Assembly: GCA_003024985.2 (NCBI GenBank)
Contig: PXIH01S0088389.1
Source: Euperipatoides rowelli
Taxonomy: Eukaryota; Onychophora; Udeonychophora; Euonychophora; Peripatopsidae
Strand: one strand, 5' to 3'
Length of the DNA: 12,069 nt
Every line of letters begins with the position of its first letter. Position 1 is the first letter of the stretch. The translations under genes were made by a program, and so were the position numbers. This document shows positions 1 to 8,053 of the stretch, piece after piece. The notes under the pieces were generated by a model. That model saw only the letters and a list, made by a program, of their open reading frames with translations. It was not told where the DNA came from and ran no database searches.

Positions 1-847
1 ATTTTCATTAATAAATTTCCATCTGCCGCTCAATATAAAAACACATACTGTATAGTATGCTAATCAAATTTAATTGAATTCATCATGTAAGATAGACTAT
101 CTGCCTATAACTTAATTCTTTTTACTTTCAAACATTCTTGTTTTTTTGGGAGTCTTTATTTACAAATCAAAATATCAATATTGCATCAGTGACAATTAAA
201 TGTTGTATTCAAGACCAACTTCATGTACTAGTAATTGTAATACCGTATAATATCTACTATTTACAAATATATTTGGGGAAATAATTGATATTTGCCAATC
301 TTATTTTTTTTTTAACTTTATTTTTAGAAATGTACTTTATAAATATTTACCAGCTTAATCTCTCAATTTAATTTTATATAAATAATTACGTGTTTGATTT
401 TTAAATTCAGGAAACCTAATTTTTTATTTTTATTTTTTAAATTCGAGTATTTTTAAGATCCCACCATTATTGTTCGTCTGGATTTAAAGAGCAAATAAAA
501 AGGATTTTTTTTTTTATGATTTCATATTAAAGAAAATTACTAAAAAAAAAACAAAAAAACAAAACAATTCCTCTTGGTTAAAAAAAAAAAAATTATTATG
601 CAATAAAATTATGAAATATTTCTACATAGGTCAGAGGTCATATCTAGATTTATTTGGTCCAAGAATATTTTGTGCTATCATCCATTGTAAACATTAGCAA
701 GTGGTTATGTTCAATCTTTGATAGCAAAGAAACAACCAATGTACTCTAGTTAAATACTTACCGTTTTTCTTTTTTTAATAACTAGACCTTAATTATGGAT
801 GAACAAGGGAGACACGCCTAATCATATTTATAAATTATTTAAACATA
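1..847. other. AT-rich non-coding stretch
   Basis: No gene, RNA or clear repeat is visible here. The stretch is very AT-rich and contains homopolymers: a T11 run at 505-515, an A-rich tract with interspersed C at 542-565, and an A13 run at 580-592. The A-rich tract could be the tail of an old retroposon, but I see no recognisable body next to it. All frames are broken by frequent stop codons. Confidence 0.6.
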
Positions 848-922
848 TTTAAATAAAAAATATCAATATGAAGCTTTAAAAAATTATGCACTAAAATTAT
901 AATTTATTTGAGGGCAGCAAAT
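848..922 (+). repeat. Dispersed repeat B, copy 1 (left half)
   Basis: This segment matches 3075-3150 over about 75 bases. Shared words include TATGAAGCTTTAAAAAA and ATGCACTAAAA, and both end in a GCAAAT motif. Differences are scattered substitutions and one- or two-base indels, as expected of old copies of one interspersed family. Similarity stops at GCAAAT (917-922). The continuation of the family is instead found at 1429-1506. The class of the repeat is unknown; no coding capacity or Pol III box is visible. Confidence 0.65.
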
Positions 923-1112
923 CATGACTGGTTTATAAAATAGACAAATGTCTAAAGTCCATAATTCTTTTGGGCCCCACATTTACTGAGAAATGGAAAT
1001 AATTATTAAAATATATACAAATACTGTATAAACGCATCTTTAAAAACTATGCCCGCTCGCACATAAGTTAAAAAAATAAATTCAACTAAGCAAGTGTGTC
1101 ATTTACTATCAA

Positions 1113-1147
1113 ACTACTACTATTATTATTATTACCGTATTATTATT
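1113..1147. repeat. Interrupted ACT/ATT trinucleotide microsatellite
   Basis: The run reads as ACT units passing into ATT units, interrupted by ACCGT, and then more ATT units. It is a short imperfect simple repeat and probably length-variable between individuals. Confidence 0.7.
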
Positions 1148-1277
1148 TTAAATTTTACCAATCATAAATATATTGCCAACTTGCCATACTTTATTAACAG
1201 AAAACATACTTAATATCTTAGAAAATTTTTATCAGTTTTAATTTTCATAATGATTTAAATTTAATGAAAATAGAAAT

Positions 1278-1383
1278 CGGCAAGTTCCGACTAAATATAG
1301 TATAGCATTTTTACTATGAAATTCCAAATATCTAATTCCTGCTTTTATGTGGCATTGGATATTAGATAGTCGGAATCTGCATG
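1278..1383. repeat. Short inverted repeat, about 105 bp
   Basis: The left arm contains GCAAG followed by TTCCGACT (1285-1292). The right arm contains AGTCGGAA (1368-1375) followed by TCTGC. The arms align over about 20 bases with small differences. Inner words (1326-1338 and 1355-1366) are weakly complementary. This could be a tiny foldback element or a decayed hairpin; no target-site duplication is clear. Confidence 0.35.
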
Positions 1384-1428
1384 TTATAGTATGTGTGAAG
1401 GCTCATCATTTCATTTAAATCAAGCTAG

Positions 1429-1506
1429 CGGCAAATATAAATACAATAGACTATTTTTTTTTTGCTTATATAATATACCGGCCGAATATTCACATAATGT
1501 TAATGT
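1429..1506 (+). repeat. Dispersed repeat B, copy 2 (right half)
   Basis: A 19-base word, CGGCAAATATAAATACAAT (1429-1447), is identical to 3144-3162. After a T-rich expansion the similarity resumes at GCCGAATATTC, against GCCGCATATTC in the other copy. This half continues the family where the copy at 848-922 stops. Confidence 0.65.
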
Positions 1507-1508
1507 TC

Positions 1509-1534
1509 TACTGTAATAGAAATCTATTACAGTA
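1509..1534. repeat. Perfect small hairpin
   Basis: TACTGTAATAG (1509-1519) is the exact reverse complement of CTATTACAGTA (1524-1534), with AAAT between. The stem is 11 bp, or 12 if the outer A and T of the loop pair. It lacks a T-run after it that would suggest a Pol III terminator and is too short for a microRNA precursor. No function is assigned. Confidence 0.6.
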
Positions 1535-2280
1535 AGGGCTGTAGACTGTAAATAGGTATCTAGAGCATCAAAATCAGCAAAGTTACCTTAGGGCAGTGTA
1601 ACACAAAAGTTACGCTTACACCCAGACTTCGTGAGTACACATGCCCCACGTGCAAAAATGAAGGTGTAACCATGGCTAATATTATCTATCTAGACATTTA
1701 CTGTATAGATAAAAATTTGTTACATGATCTACTCATCAAACGTAGTTTATTGAGCAAAAAGAAATCACTACTCTGTATATTAGGATTGGAACTTAAAACT
1801 TCTAAAAATCTGTCTGTGCCACTCACTTGTTGTAAGCTCTTTTTTTGACTCCAAACAAACATGACTATTTCATGTATTATTTTGAAAATTTAACTAATAA
1901 ATGTGTAAAAAGGACTAAATAACCATATCTGATAGATGTTGTAATAGTTATGAGGGGGGGGGGGAGGGCTCTTCTTTATCCATACATAGATAGCTCAAGC
2001 CTTTTGCCCACCTCTCAAGTGAATAGAAAAGTAGGGAGCGGGACTTCTATTTTTTTCTTTTAAGGGGCTAAGTCAAACAGTCAATTGGGTAACACTCAGC
2101 ATGGTTTATTGTAGAATAGGCCTAGATACAGTAACTACAACCCTGTAGAAGAATATAGCTATTTATTTAGTATAGATCATATATGAATTAGCATATTCAT
2201 ATCGATATAAAGGCAAATATATTTCTACTTATACCTAAAGAGTCAATAAATTGATATAAATACCATACCTCTCTAATTTT
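1535..2280. other. Non-coding stretch with a G11 run
   Basis: No gene is visible. A CACGTG E-box core occurs at 1647-1652, in a stretch (1590-1675) slightly richer in G and C than its surroundings. A G11 run lies at 1954-1964. Single E-box cores are common by chance, so none is annotated as a functional site. Confidence 0.55.
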
Positions 2281-2301
2281 ATCTGCTACAGTTTTTGACC
2301 T

Positions 2302-2316
2302 GTTGCCAAGGGCAAC
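2302..2316. promoter_or_regulatory. Palindromic X-box (RFX-type) candidate
   Basis: GTTGCC-AAG-GGCAAC is a perfect inverted repeat of 6-bp half sites with a 3-bp spacer. It matches the known RFX-factor consensus GTNRCC-(0 to 3 bases)-RGYAAC at every specified base. RFX factors bind such sites through a winged-helix domain; in animals they control ciliary genes among others. The site lies in a GC-richer patch of an otherwise AT-rich window. No promoter or gene start is visible beside it, so activity is inference from the motif alone. Confidence 0.45.
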
Positions 2317-2566
2317 AACAAGAAGAAGTCCACTATCGGAGTAAATCCAGATGATCCATCCTTAAGGCCTGGCTATTCTAGAGGTTTTATACATTTTATA
2401 ATCATAGTATTATTCCATATTTTTCTAATAAAAAGTAAAATTAACGAATGACATTCTCAGGTACTGTATGTGTAACATCCATTTGAAAAGGACAAATGTG
2501 CATAGAAGAGTAATTACTAATTAAATAAGACAACTGACTAAGTTAATTTTTCTTCTTGCACTTGTT

Positions 2567-2780
2567 TAGGGTAAGTGGAGGGAATACCGCACACCTAAGC
2601 AAGATTCGTTATTGTGGCAAAATGGTTAACGTTAAGATAAATGTTTATACATGAAAATGATCCTTAGTTATCATACTTTTAAATGTATATACACATTTCA
2701 TGCAAAACAATATCCAATGTAGTAAATATTGAAAATAGTACAAAATGGCATTTTCACGGTATTCCCCCCACCTCGGGATA
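2567..2780 (+). mobile_element. MITE family A, copy 1 (diverged)
   Basis: The left end (2568-2593) matches the left end of the copy at 8055-8080 at 23 of 26 positions. The right end (2755-2774) is nearly identical to the right end of the copy at 9881-9965, sharing CACGGTATTCCCCCCAC. The two ends are inverted repeats of each other (15 of 17 bases around AAGTGGAGGGAATACCG). The interior of about 160 bases is AT-rich and differs from the other copies. The last few bases of the right end read GGGATA where the other copies have CCCCTA, so the exact boundary is uncertain. There is no transposase frame, so it would be non-autonomous. Confidence 0.6.
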
Positions 2781-2800
2781 ATACCGTGGTGGGTGGGGAG
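2755..2800. repeat. Secondary inverted G/C-rich module beside MITE copy 1
   Basis: CACGGTATT (2755-2763) is followed by its exact inverse AATACCGTG (2780-2788), then GTGGGTGGGGAG. An inverted, end-like module therefore sits directly outside the right end of the first family A copy. It could be the tip of a second nested copy or an extended terminus. No second interior is recognisable. Confidence 0.4.
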
Positions 2801-2876
2801 AAAACCGTGCAATGTTAATGAATAGGGATAAGTTTNAATTTTATTTTTACCAAAAGCTATTGTACTTTATTTTCAA

Positions 2877-2994
2877 TGCGGTCTGCTAGACCAAATTTCC
2901 GAGATCTTGTGTAAGAGTACACGGCCTAAAACAACAGCGTCGTCAAGATAACGTGTCCTGACGTCAGGTCTCACATTTCATTATTTGAAAACGG
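2877..2994. other. CpG-rich patch
   Basis: Eight CpG dinucleotides lie within about 118 bases, clearly denser than in the surrounding sequence, together with raised GC. The patch starts soon after the family A copy and includes the CRE-like palindrome. It may be a small regulatory element or an unrecognised part of a transposon. No coding frame is supported. Confidence 0.4.
2957..2968. promoter_or_regulatory. Palindromic CRE-like site
   Basis: CCTGACGTCAGG is a perfect 12-bp palindrome with the full cAMP-response element core TGACGTCA at 2959-2966. This is the consensus bound by CREB/ATF bZIP dimers. It lies in the CpG-rich patch. Whether it is bound is unknown, as no gene start is visible nearby. 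Confidence 0.4.
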
Positions 2995-3074
2995 CTTAAT
3001 AAACTGACATAATGACTTTTAAGGTAAAAATAAACAATTTTATCTTTTTTTTTACATTAGCACTGATAATACAC

Positions 3075-3205
3075 TTTAAATAAAGAATATCAGTATGAAG
3101 CTTTAAAAAAATTGATGCACTAAAAGTAAAAATTATTTGTATACGGCAAATATAAATACAATATTATTTAATAAATTGCCGCATATTCTAATATTGTTAT
3201 TGTGT
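3075..3205 (+). repeat. Dispersed repeat B, copy 3 (most complete)
   Basis: The left part (3075-3150) matches 848-922 and the right part (3144-3205) matches 1429-1506, so this copy joins the two halves seen separately upstream. It contains a small inverted repeat, CGGCAA (3144-3149) and TTGCCG (3177-3182), around an AT-rich core. There is no coding capacity or Pol III box. The repeat class is unknown. Confidence 0.65.
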
Positions 3206-3955
3206 GTGGCAGTTGTCCAATGCAATTTACCTACAATAATAGAAAGCTAGAAAATTAATGAAAGACAACTTATTAGTGATAGTATCTTACTGTAGAGAAG
3301 GCCATCTATCATAAGATATTCATCCTAGGCCTTCCTTATGCAATCTAACATTTTCATTTAGCCTACCAATATTATTATTATTAGGTTTACTAAAATAATA
3401 AAATTGAAGTGCATTATACAATGTGAAATCAAATAAAGACCCTAACATTGTTTTAACAAGGACACATTTTTTAATAGTAAATAATAATATGATATGGTCG
3501 GCCTGTGTTTGTCAGAAAAATAATTGTTTACATGGCAATAAAAAAAGTGATAGATCACTTAAGACATGATTTAAAAAAAAAACAACAAAAAAAAAACAAA
3601 CAAACTCTGAATTGTAATTAGTTTCTGCCATAATAATACAGTTTCGTAAATCATTGCAATTCACATGAATATAAAAATTTGTCAAATTCACAGATTCCAT
3701 TAAATCTTGGCTAAACTATTTATGACAAACTATTTCGCTTATGGATAATTAATCCAAACAATTGATTCTTTTCAATTTTGTTTATAAAGAACAGTATTTT
3801 TCTTTTTTATTAATAAAATAAAGTATTATGAACTTTATTTTATTAACAATAATTAAAAATTATAGCTTTCTTGTGTCTTTTATATCTTCATGAAATCTGT
3901 CATCGATAAATGTCTATTTTTCACTTCAAAAAAGCCCTATTGATCATACAACCTG
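3206..3955. other. AT-rich non-coding stretch
   Basis: No gene is supported. A-rich runs with interspersed C lie at 3571-3605. The open frame on the minus strand across 3512-3700 translates that A-rich run into a phenylalanine-rich low-complexity stretch and has no recognisable domain. It is treated as chance. Confidence 0.55.
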
Positions 3956-4079
3956 AAAAAAAAAAATTTGGGAAACCGGAATCGAACCTAGAGGTTTAAT
4001 TGCAGTTGGATTTTCTTGTGTATGACCTGGCCAGTTAGCCGCATGATGTTGCGTCATGTTTAGCCTGCCAGCTCAGGAC
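3956..4079 (-). ncRNA. tRNA-like sequence / degenerate SINE
   Basis: On the minus strand a B box, GGTTCGATTCC (3978-3988 on plus), matches the Pol III consensus GGTTCGANTCC at every base. Upstream of it lies an A-box-like word, CGGCTAACTGG (4031-4041). The two are separated by 42 bases, normal for tRNA-type Pol III promoters. A T11 run (A11 on plus, 3956-3966) follows the B box by 11 bases and could act as a Pol III terminator. The 7 bases expected to form the 5' acceptor strand do not pair with those after the T arm, and the T stem is imperfect. It is therefore not a functional tRNA gene but a tRNA-derived SINE fragment or tRNA pseudogene. The extent beyond the boxes is approximate. Confidence 0.5.
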
Positions 4080-4190
4080 AATATTATTTTTTCAAGTCTA
4101 ATAACAGAGGGAAAGTTTTAAAGGTGAATTTGTTTAGTCAACATAACCACTTTTAGATTCTGACAATGTCACATTATGATTTACATTTTC

Positions 4191-4209
4191 TAGTATGCAT
4201 TGCATACTA
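4191..4209. repeat. 19-bp near-perfect palindrome
   Basis: TAGTATGCA (4191-4199) and its exact inverse TGCATACTA (4201-4209) are separated by one T. It may be a dimeric binding site or a random AT-rich palindrome; nothing nearby decides between these. Confidence 0.5.
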
Positions 4210-4278
4210 TGCAGTAATAAAAAAATGTTTGGTAAATAACCTTTTTACGGTAAATAATTCTTCAAAATGCTGAAATAT

Positions 4279-4296
4279 TAATAATTAGGCTACTTT
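4279..4296 (+). repeat. Recurring word, copy 1
   Basis: The 18 bases TAATAATTAGGCTACTTT are identical to 11733-11750, and the 12-base core TTAGGCTACTTT occurs again at 11843-11854. Exact repetition at this length suggests fragments of a dispersed repeat rather than chance. Confidence 0.4.
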
Positions 4297-4923
4297 GCTG
4301 CATTAATCTATTTCAAGGGGGATATGTTGTATCTGTTGGTCTATATGTGTTTCCCAGATGATGGGTTTACATAAATACATTTACTTTTTAACCAGAAACA
4401 TTACAAGATAAATTGGTTTTTAATCAATTTTTTTAAGCTTGATTATTCAGATATTTTCTGTAGTGTGGATAGGTACCCCTCTCTATTTCCACTCCTCTCC
4501 ATTGAACTTGTGACATTCAATTTATTTTCAAAACTGGGAAGCAATTCTTTACTTAAAATATTCTATTATCTTTAACTAATTGAAGCAATTCTTGATATCT
4601 AGTTAATGTAAAAGACAACAAATATACAGTTAAGTTAATGGATGAAACACATTAATTTTTAATTCATATCTCTATAAAAAGTATATTTTCTTTTCAAAAC
4701 CTTTCTTTAGTTTAATTCCATTTAATAAATAGACTGTATTGGTTAAAAATATAATTATTTTATTAAATAAAAGTTTCATTATGGAAAGAACAATGGAGAG
4801 GACTTTTGTTAAAGCATTTATAAACTGTTTCTACCATCAACATTATTCCTTTGTTTAAACTTCTGGTTAAAATAATTAATTTGTTATCGTATCTCATTTT
4901 TTTTTCTGTATGCATTTAATAAT

Positions 4924-5100
4924 AAGATGATTGATCATTTAAATAAGGATTATTTATCTCAATACTCCCCCCCCCCATCCTATTTTTTTATACCCTGAAT
5001 CTATTAAATGTTAAAGTGATTGATCATCTATCTAAATAAAGATTATCTAAGATTATACTATCACTTTTTTTAATTGATGTGATTCATCATTTATCTTTCT
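4924..5100 (+). repeat. Degenerate repeat, about three units
   Basis: Related segments begin at about 4924, 5014 and 5078. They share GATTGATCAT (GATTCATCAT in the third) followed by AAATAAGGATTATTT-like sequence in the first two. The first two units are about 90 bases apart and the third about 64 further on, with weak identity overall. A C10 run lies at 4967-4976 inside the array. This may be a decayed minisatellite. Confidence 0.35.
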
Positions 5101-5912
5101 TTGAGAATTATGTTCAGACAAGTATGTAACCTAGTTTTATTTTTATATTTCACCCAAGTATTGTGTCATTTGTTGAAGAGTTGCAGCCTTTGATTACTGT
5201 TGATATTTTATTTTATTATAATTCCAGATTTATTGGTAATCATATAAACATCTTGTTTCACTTGTTAAAATTTGACAATCTTTCAAATCGGCTTCAGTTT
5301 TATTAACATTATATTAAAAAAAAAATTTCCCATAAATTTGGTTCATTTTTGCAATTAAATTTTTATGAAAAAAAAAAAAATTATTTCAATGTTTCCTTTT
5401 CATCCGTTTGTACACAATATTGTGAATTACTTTGGCTGCTATAACATGTGTCATGAATCATACTATTCCAATGCTATATTTTAATAAATGAGGTTATTTC
5501 TTATTTATTTAATAACGGAATGCCTGCATAATTGTTTATCGAATTTAATGACATTTTCTATTTCTCCAGCTGTAAATAGTTTATTAATAATCAATTAGAA
5601 ATAATTTCATTTTATCATGAGTATTAGACAATGCATTAAAATTAAGCCTTATTTTAAACTTATTCTAGTATATTTTAATTTTAATGTGTTTTTTGATATT
5701 CGACTAGAACCCCTTTCGATTGGACAATTATTTCAACCATGCTGAACCACATCTCCACCATGGACCGAGATTTTTCATTTGAATGATGTTTGTACCTGCC
5801 TCGGCCAAGTTAATTTACCTTAAGTGGTGTGAAAACAACTCTATCTCAAATGCATCTAAGCTGTGTTAAGTTGATTATTGTATGATTTATTTCTTTTAAT
5901 TTTCAGGAATGA
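5101..5912. other. AT-rich stretch with a GC-richer patch
   Basis: Mostly AT-rich with A and T runs. The part at 5705-5870 is less AT-rich, with short frames open for at most about 25 codons. No protein family is recognisable and no good splice-site pair frames it. It may be an old repeat. Confidence 0.5.
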
Positions 5913-6213
5913 AGTTTGTTTATTTATATTATTAGGAAAGAAAAAGATTTATGCATCTTTTCACAAACTATTACTATTGAAAAGGCTTACATATCCATCT
6001 CTATACTAAAATGTTTATACAAACTAAAGTATTACTTTTATTGTTATGAAAATTACTTTGATATAATATCAGTTAATAACTTAATATAATATTTTAGTTC
6101 GTGTAAACATTTTAGTATAGAGAGTTAGAGACGGACATGTATGCATTTACAATAGTAATAGTTTGTGAAAAGATAAATGTCTTTTCTTTTATAATAAGAT
6201 AAATAAATAAACT
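5913..6213. mobile_element. 301-bp foldback (MITE-like) element
   Basis: The two halves are long inverted repeats of about 120 bases each around a short AT-rich centre (about 6035-6085). Perfect blocks include 24 bases at 5956-5979 against 6150-6173, and 19 bases at 5999-6017 against 6104-6122. Outside these the arms stay alignable, with small indels, out to AGTTT (5913) and AAACT (6213). There is no open frame. The structure fits a non-autonomous foldback element. If transcribed, it would form a long double-stranded hairpin. No clear target-site duplication identifies the superfamily. Confidence 0.8.
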
Positions 6214-6708
6214 AACATAAAACTTGCTTTAATTATCCATTATCTTTAGTACCCTCACACCAAAGTGAATGTCAAAATTTCACAAACAATTTCTATTTCA
6301 TGTATTCTGGAAAAAAAAAATCCAAGCTTATGTTTACTAATAAAGGAATAAAGAGTCTTACTATCTATATTACTTATTACTATTTCTGAGTTGAAAAAAA
6401 TACTTAAAATTCCTGAATGAAATATGTACTATACGTTTCGGTATATTATCTATTAATGTCATTTTATAACATGCTTAATATCTGAATACAAATTAAAAGC
6501 ATGATTGAAACGCTTATTCGATAATACAAACTACCACTACTATTTCATTTTCATTCTGTGTTGTCGTAAGCTAGGATTGAAAATGTCATGTACTTTAGTA
6601 ATGCAATAAACTTTGGTCCATTTCTATAATTTTTAAGCAGAAAAGTTATATATCATGAGGATTAAAAATCACATGGGATTCAATCTAGCATGGCTGATAC
6701 CCATTGAA

Positions 6709-6862
6709 CCAGGGTTGCATTAGCATGGACACTGAATAAAGCACAACTGGCTCGGCCAATATCAAGAAGAATGAATCAGATTTTTTGAGCCATGGATGAA
6801 TATGTCCATGTGAAAGGTACTGTCCCAGACTCAACTGAATAAAATGTCCATGTGAATGGGGC
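6709..6862. mobile_element. Candidate small inverted-repeat element
   Basis: CATTAGCATGGACA (6718-6731) is inverted near the other end as TGTCCATGTGAATG (6845-6858), with 12 of 14 bases pairing. A direct repeat, ATGTCCATGTGAA, lies at 6802-6814 and 6844-6856, and ACTGAATAAA is repeated at 6731-6740 and 6834-6843. The segment is less AT-rich than its flanks. It may be a short hAT-like MITE, but no target-site duplication was established. Confidence 0.4.
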
Positions 6863-6950
6863 CTAGGTTCTTATTTAGTTAACATTAGAAATGATGCTAT
6901 TTATTTTATGCCAATTTAAGAACTGTATTTTCACAACGACATCATACACT

Positions 6951-7344
6951 AGGGGCCTGTTTTTACATGCTTTGCCATCTCTACCGGATGATCTCTATCC
7001 TCTGCTAGCTCTGCCGCTTAGAATGTGGTAGAGTCTCTCAAAAGAATTTTTTTTTTATAGATAACCTTCTTCGATGTAAATAATAGCACCAAATTACAAT
7101 AGCCTATTTACATAAATAATAAAATCTTACTTAACAGACAATGTTATGACACACACCTTTCTAAATGAGCATACATTTTTTTGCCATAAATAATAAAAGT
7201 CTGGCCATTCAATTGTGATTAAAGAGAGAGAAGAGAGCCAGCAGAATTTATTGCGCATATGATATTCTCTGCCGTACATTTTTGAAGACTCATTTTTCCT
7301 CCTGAGCGAAGAAAAGCTGGCAGAATTTGTAAAAATGTGCCCTA
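6951..7344. mobile_element. Candidate inverted-repeat element, about 394 bp
   Basis: The start (6951-6980, including GGGGCCTGTTTTTACA and TGCCA) pairs with the end (7315-7343, including TGGCA and TGTAAAAATGTGCCC). About 20 of 29 bases are complementary, the longest perfect block being TTTTTACA. The ends are followed inward by CTCT/AGAG-rich words and two CTCTGCCG words (7009-7016 and 7267-7274). There is no coding frame. This is weaker than the other element calls. Confidence 0.35.
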
Positions 7345-8053
7345 AATTATACTATGTAGAAAACTATTACCTAAGAGGACAGTAATATTATGTGGACCAA
7401 TAATGTGGGACACACAAAGAAAATTAAAATTAATTATAATGTTTAATGTCACATGATTGTCATACACTAACACACGCAAATCATTCATGCCCAGGCATTG
7501 TGCTAAGTCCTAGATTATTGATTAGCGCAGAATAAAATCTCTCTCATTAAAACATAAATTATTTCTTGTTATTTTATTTATATTGTTTTGATAGTTTCTA
7601 AGTCTGATAGCATTTTATATGTCCCTGAATGCTTTCAAAATAGCATATTCTCTATAAATCCCATAAAGATAACAATGCAGAAAATTTTAAAGCCTGATAA
7701 AGTCATAATGTTTGTCCTTATGTCCTACACTTATCAATCGTATAAATTAGTGGCCACCTTTCTGCTTCTATTTGCATGCTTTGAAAGCTCTGAAAAAGAT
7801 TTATTTATTATCTTTGATTGATAAGAATGACATTATGATGCTCTTTGAATGCCAGTTTGTTTCATGATCAAAATGTGGCTGCAAAGTGTTGTAATAACGT
7901 GAGAAAAAATACTGGTCTTTCTTTTTCAGTCATTTTTCCTTGGGCGATGAGTAAATAGCAGTAGTATATTACGATAGAATACCACAGTATAATAATATAA
8001 CTCATGTTAATGATAATAAATACTCAATCGACAGATGATTGGAGCAACTTAAG
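7345..8053. other. AT-rich non-coding stretch
   Basis: No gene is supported. The open frame at 7588-7821 begins with TTG rather than ATG, has no recognisable domain, and shows no flanking signals. Its hydrophobic composition reflects T-rich sequence. Confidence 0.55.

Larger units (their letters stand above)
923..1430. mobile_element. Possible insertion splitting repeat B
   Basis: The left half of repeat B ends at 922 and its right half resumes at about 1429. In the copy at 3075-3205 the two halves are contiguous. The roughly 508 bases between them are therefore a candidate insertion. GCAAAT occurs at both junctions (917-922 and 1431-1436) and could be a target-site duplication. I see no convincing terminal inverted repeat or open frame in the insert. 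Two independent truncated copies are an equally simple explanation, so the call is tentative. Confidence 0.25.
4080..4923. other. AT-rich non-coding stretch
   Basis: No gene is visible. The only distinct structures are a short palindrome (4191-4209) and one copy of an 18-base word (4279-4296) that recurs near the end of the window. Confidence 0.55.

Noticed and set aside
3512-3700. 62-codon open frame on the minus strand
   Set aside because: It crosses an A-rich tract that translates as a run of phenylalanine and has no recognisable motif. It is most likely a chance frame in low-complexity DNA.
3956-4079. Functional tRNA gene
   Set aside because: The A and B boxes are present but the acceptor strands do not pair and the T stem is imperfect, so a working tRNA is not supported.
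4924-5100. CRISPR-like or satellite array
   Set aside because: The units are few, unevenly spaced and poorly conserved. They fit a decayed minisatellite and have none of the regular repeat-spacer structure of CRISPR.
5719-5790. Possible coding exon in the GC-richer patch
   Set aside because: The open frames reach only about 25 codons, no good acceptor/donor pair frames them, and no family is recognisable.
7588-7821. 77-codon open frame on the plus strand
   Set aside because: It begins at TTG, which is not a normal animal start. It has no domain, no flanking coding signals and a T-rich, hydrophobic composition expected by chance.
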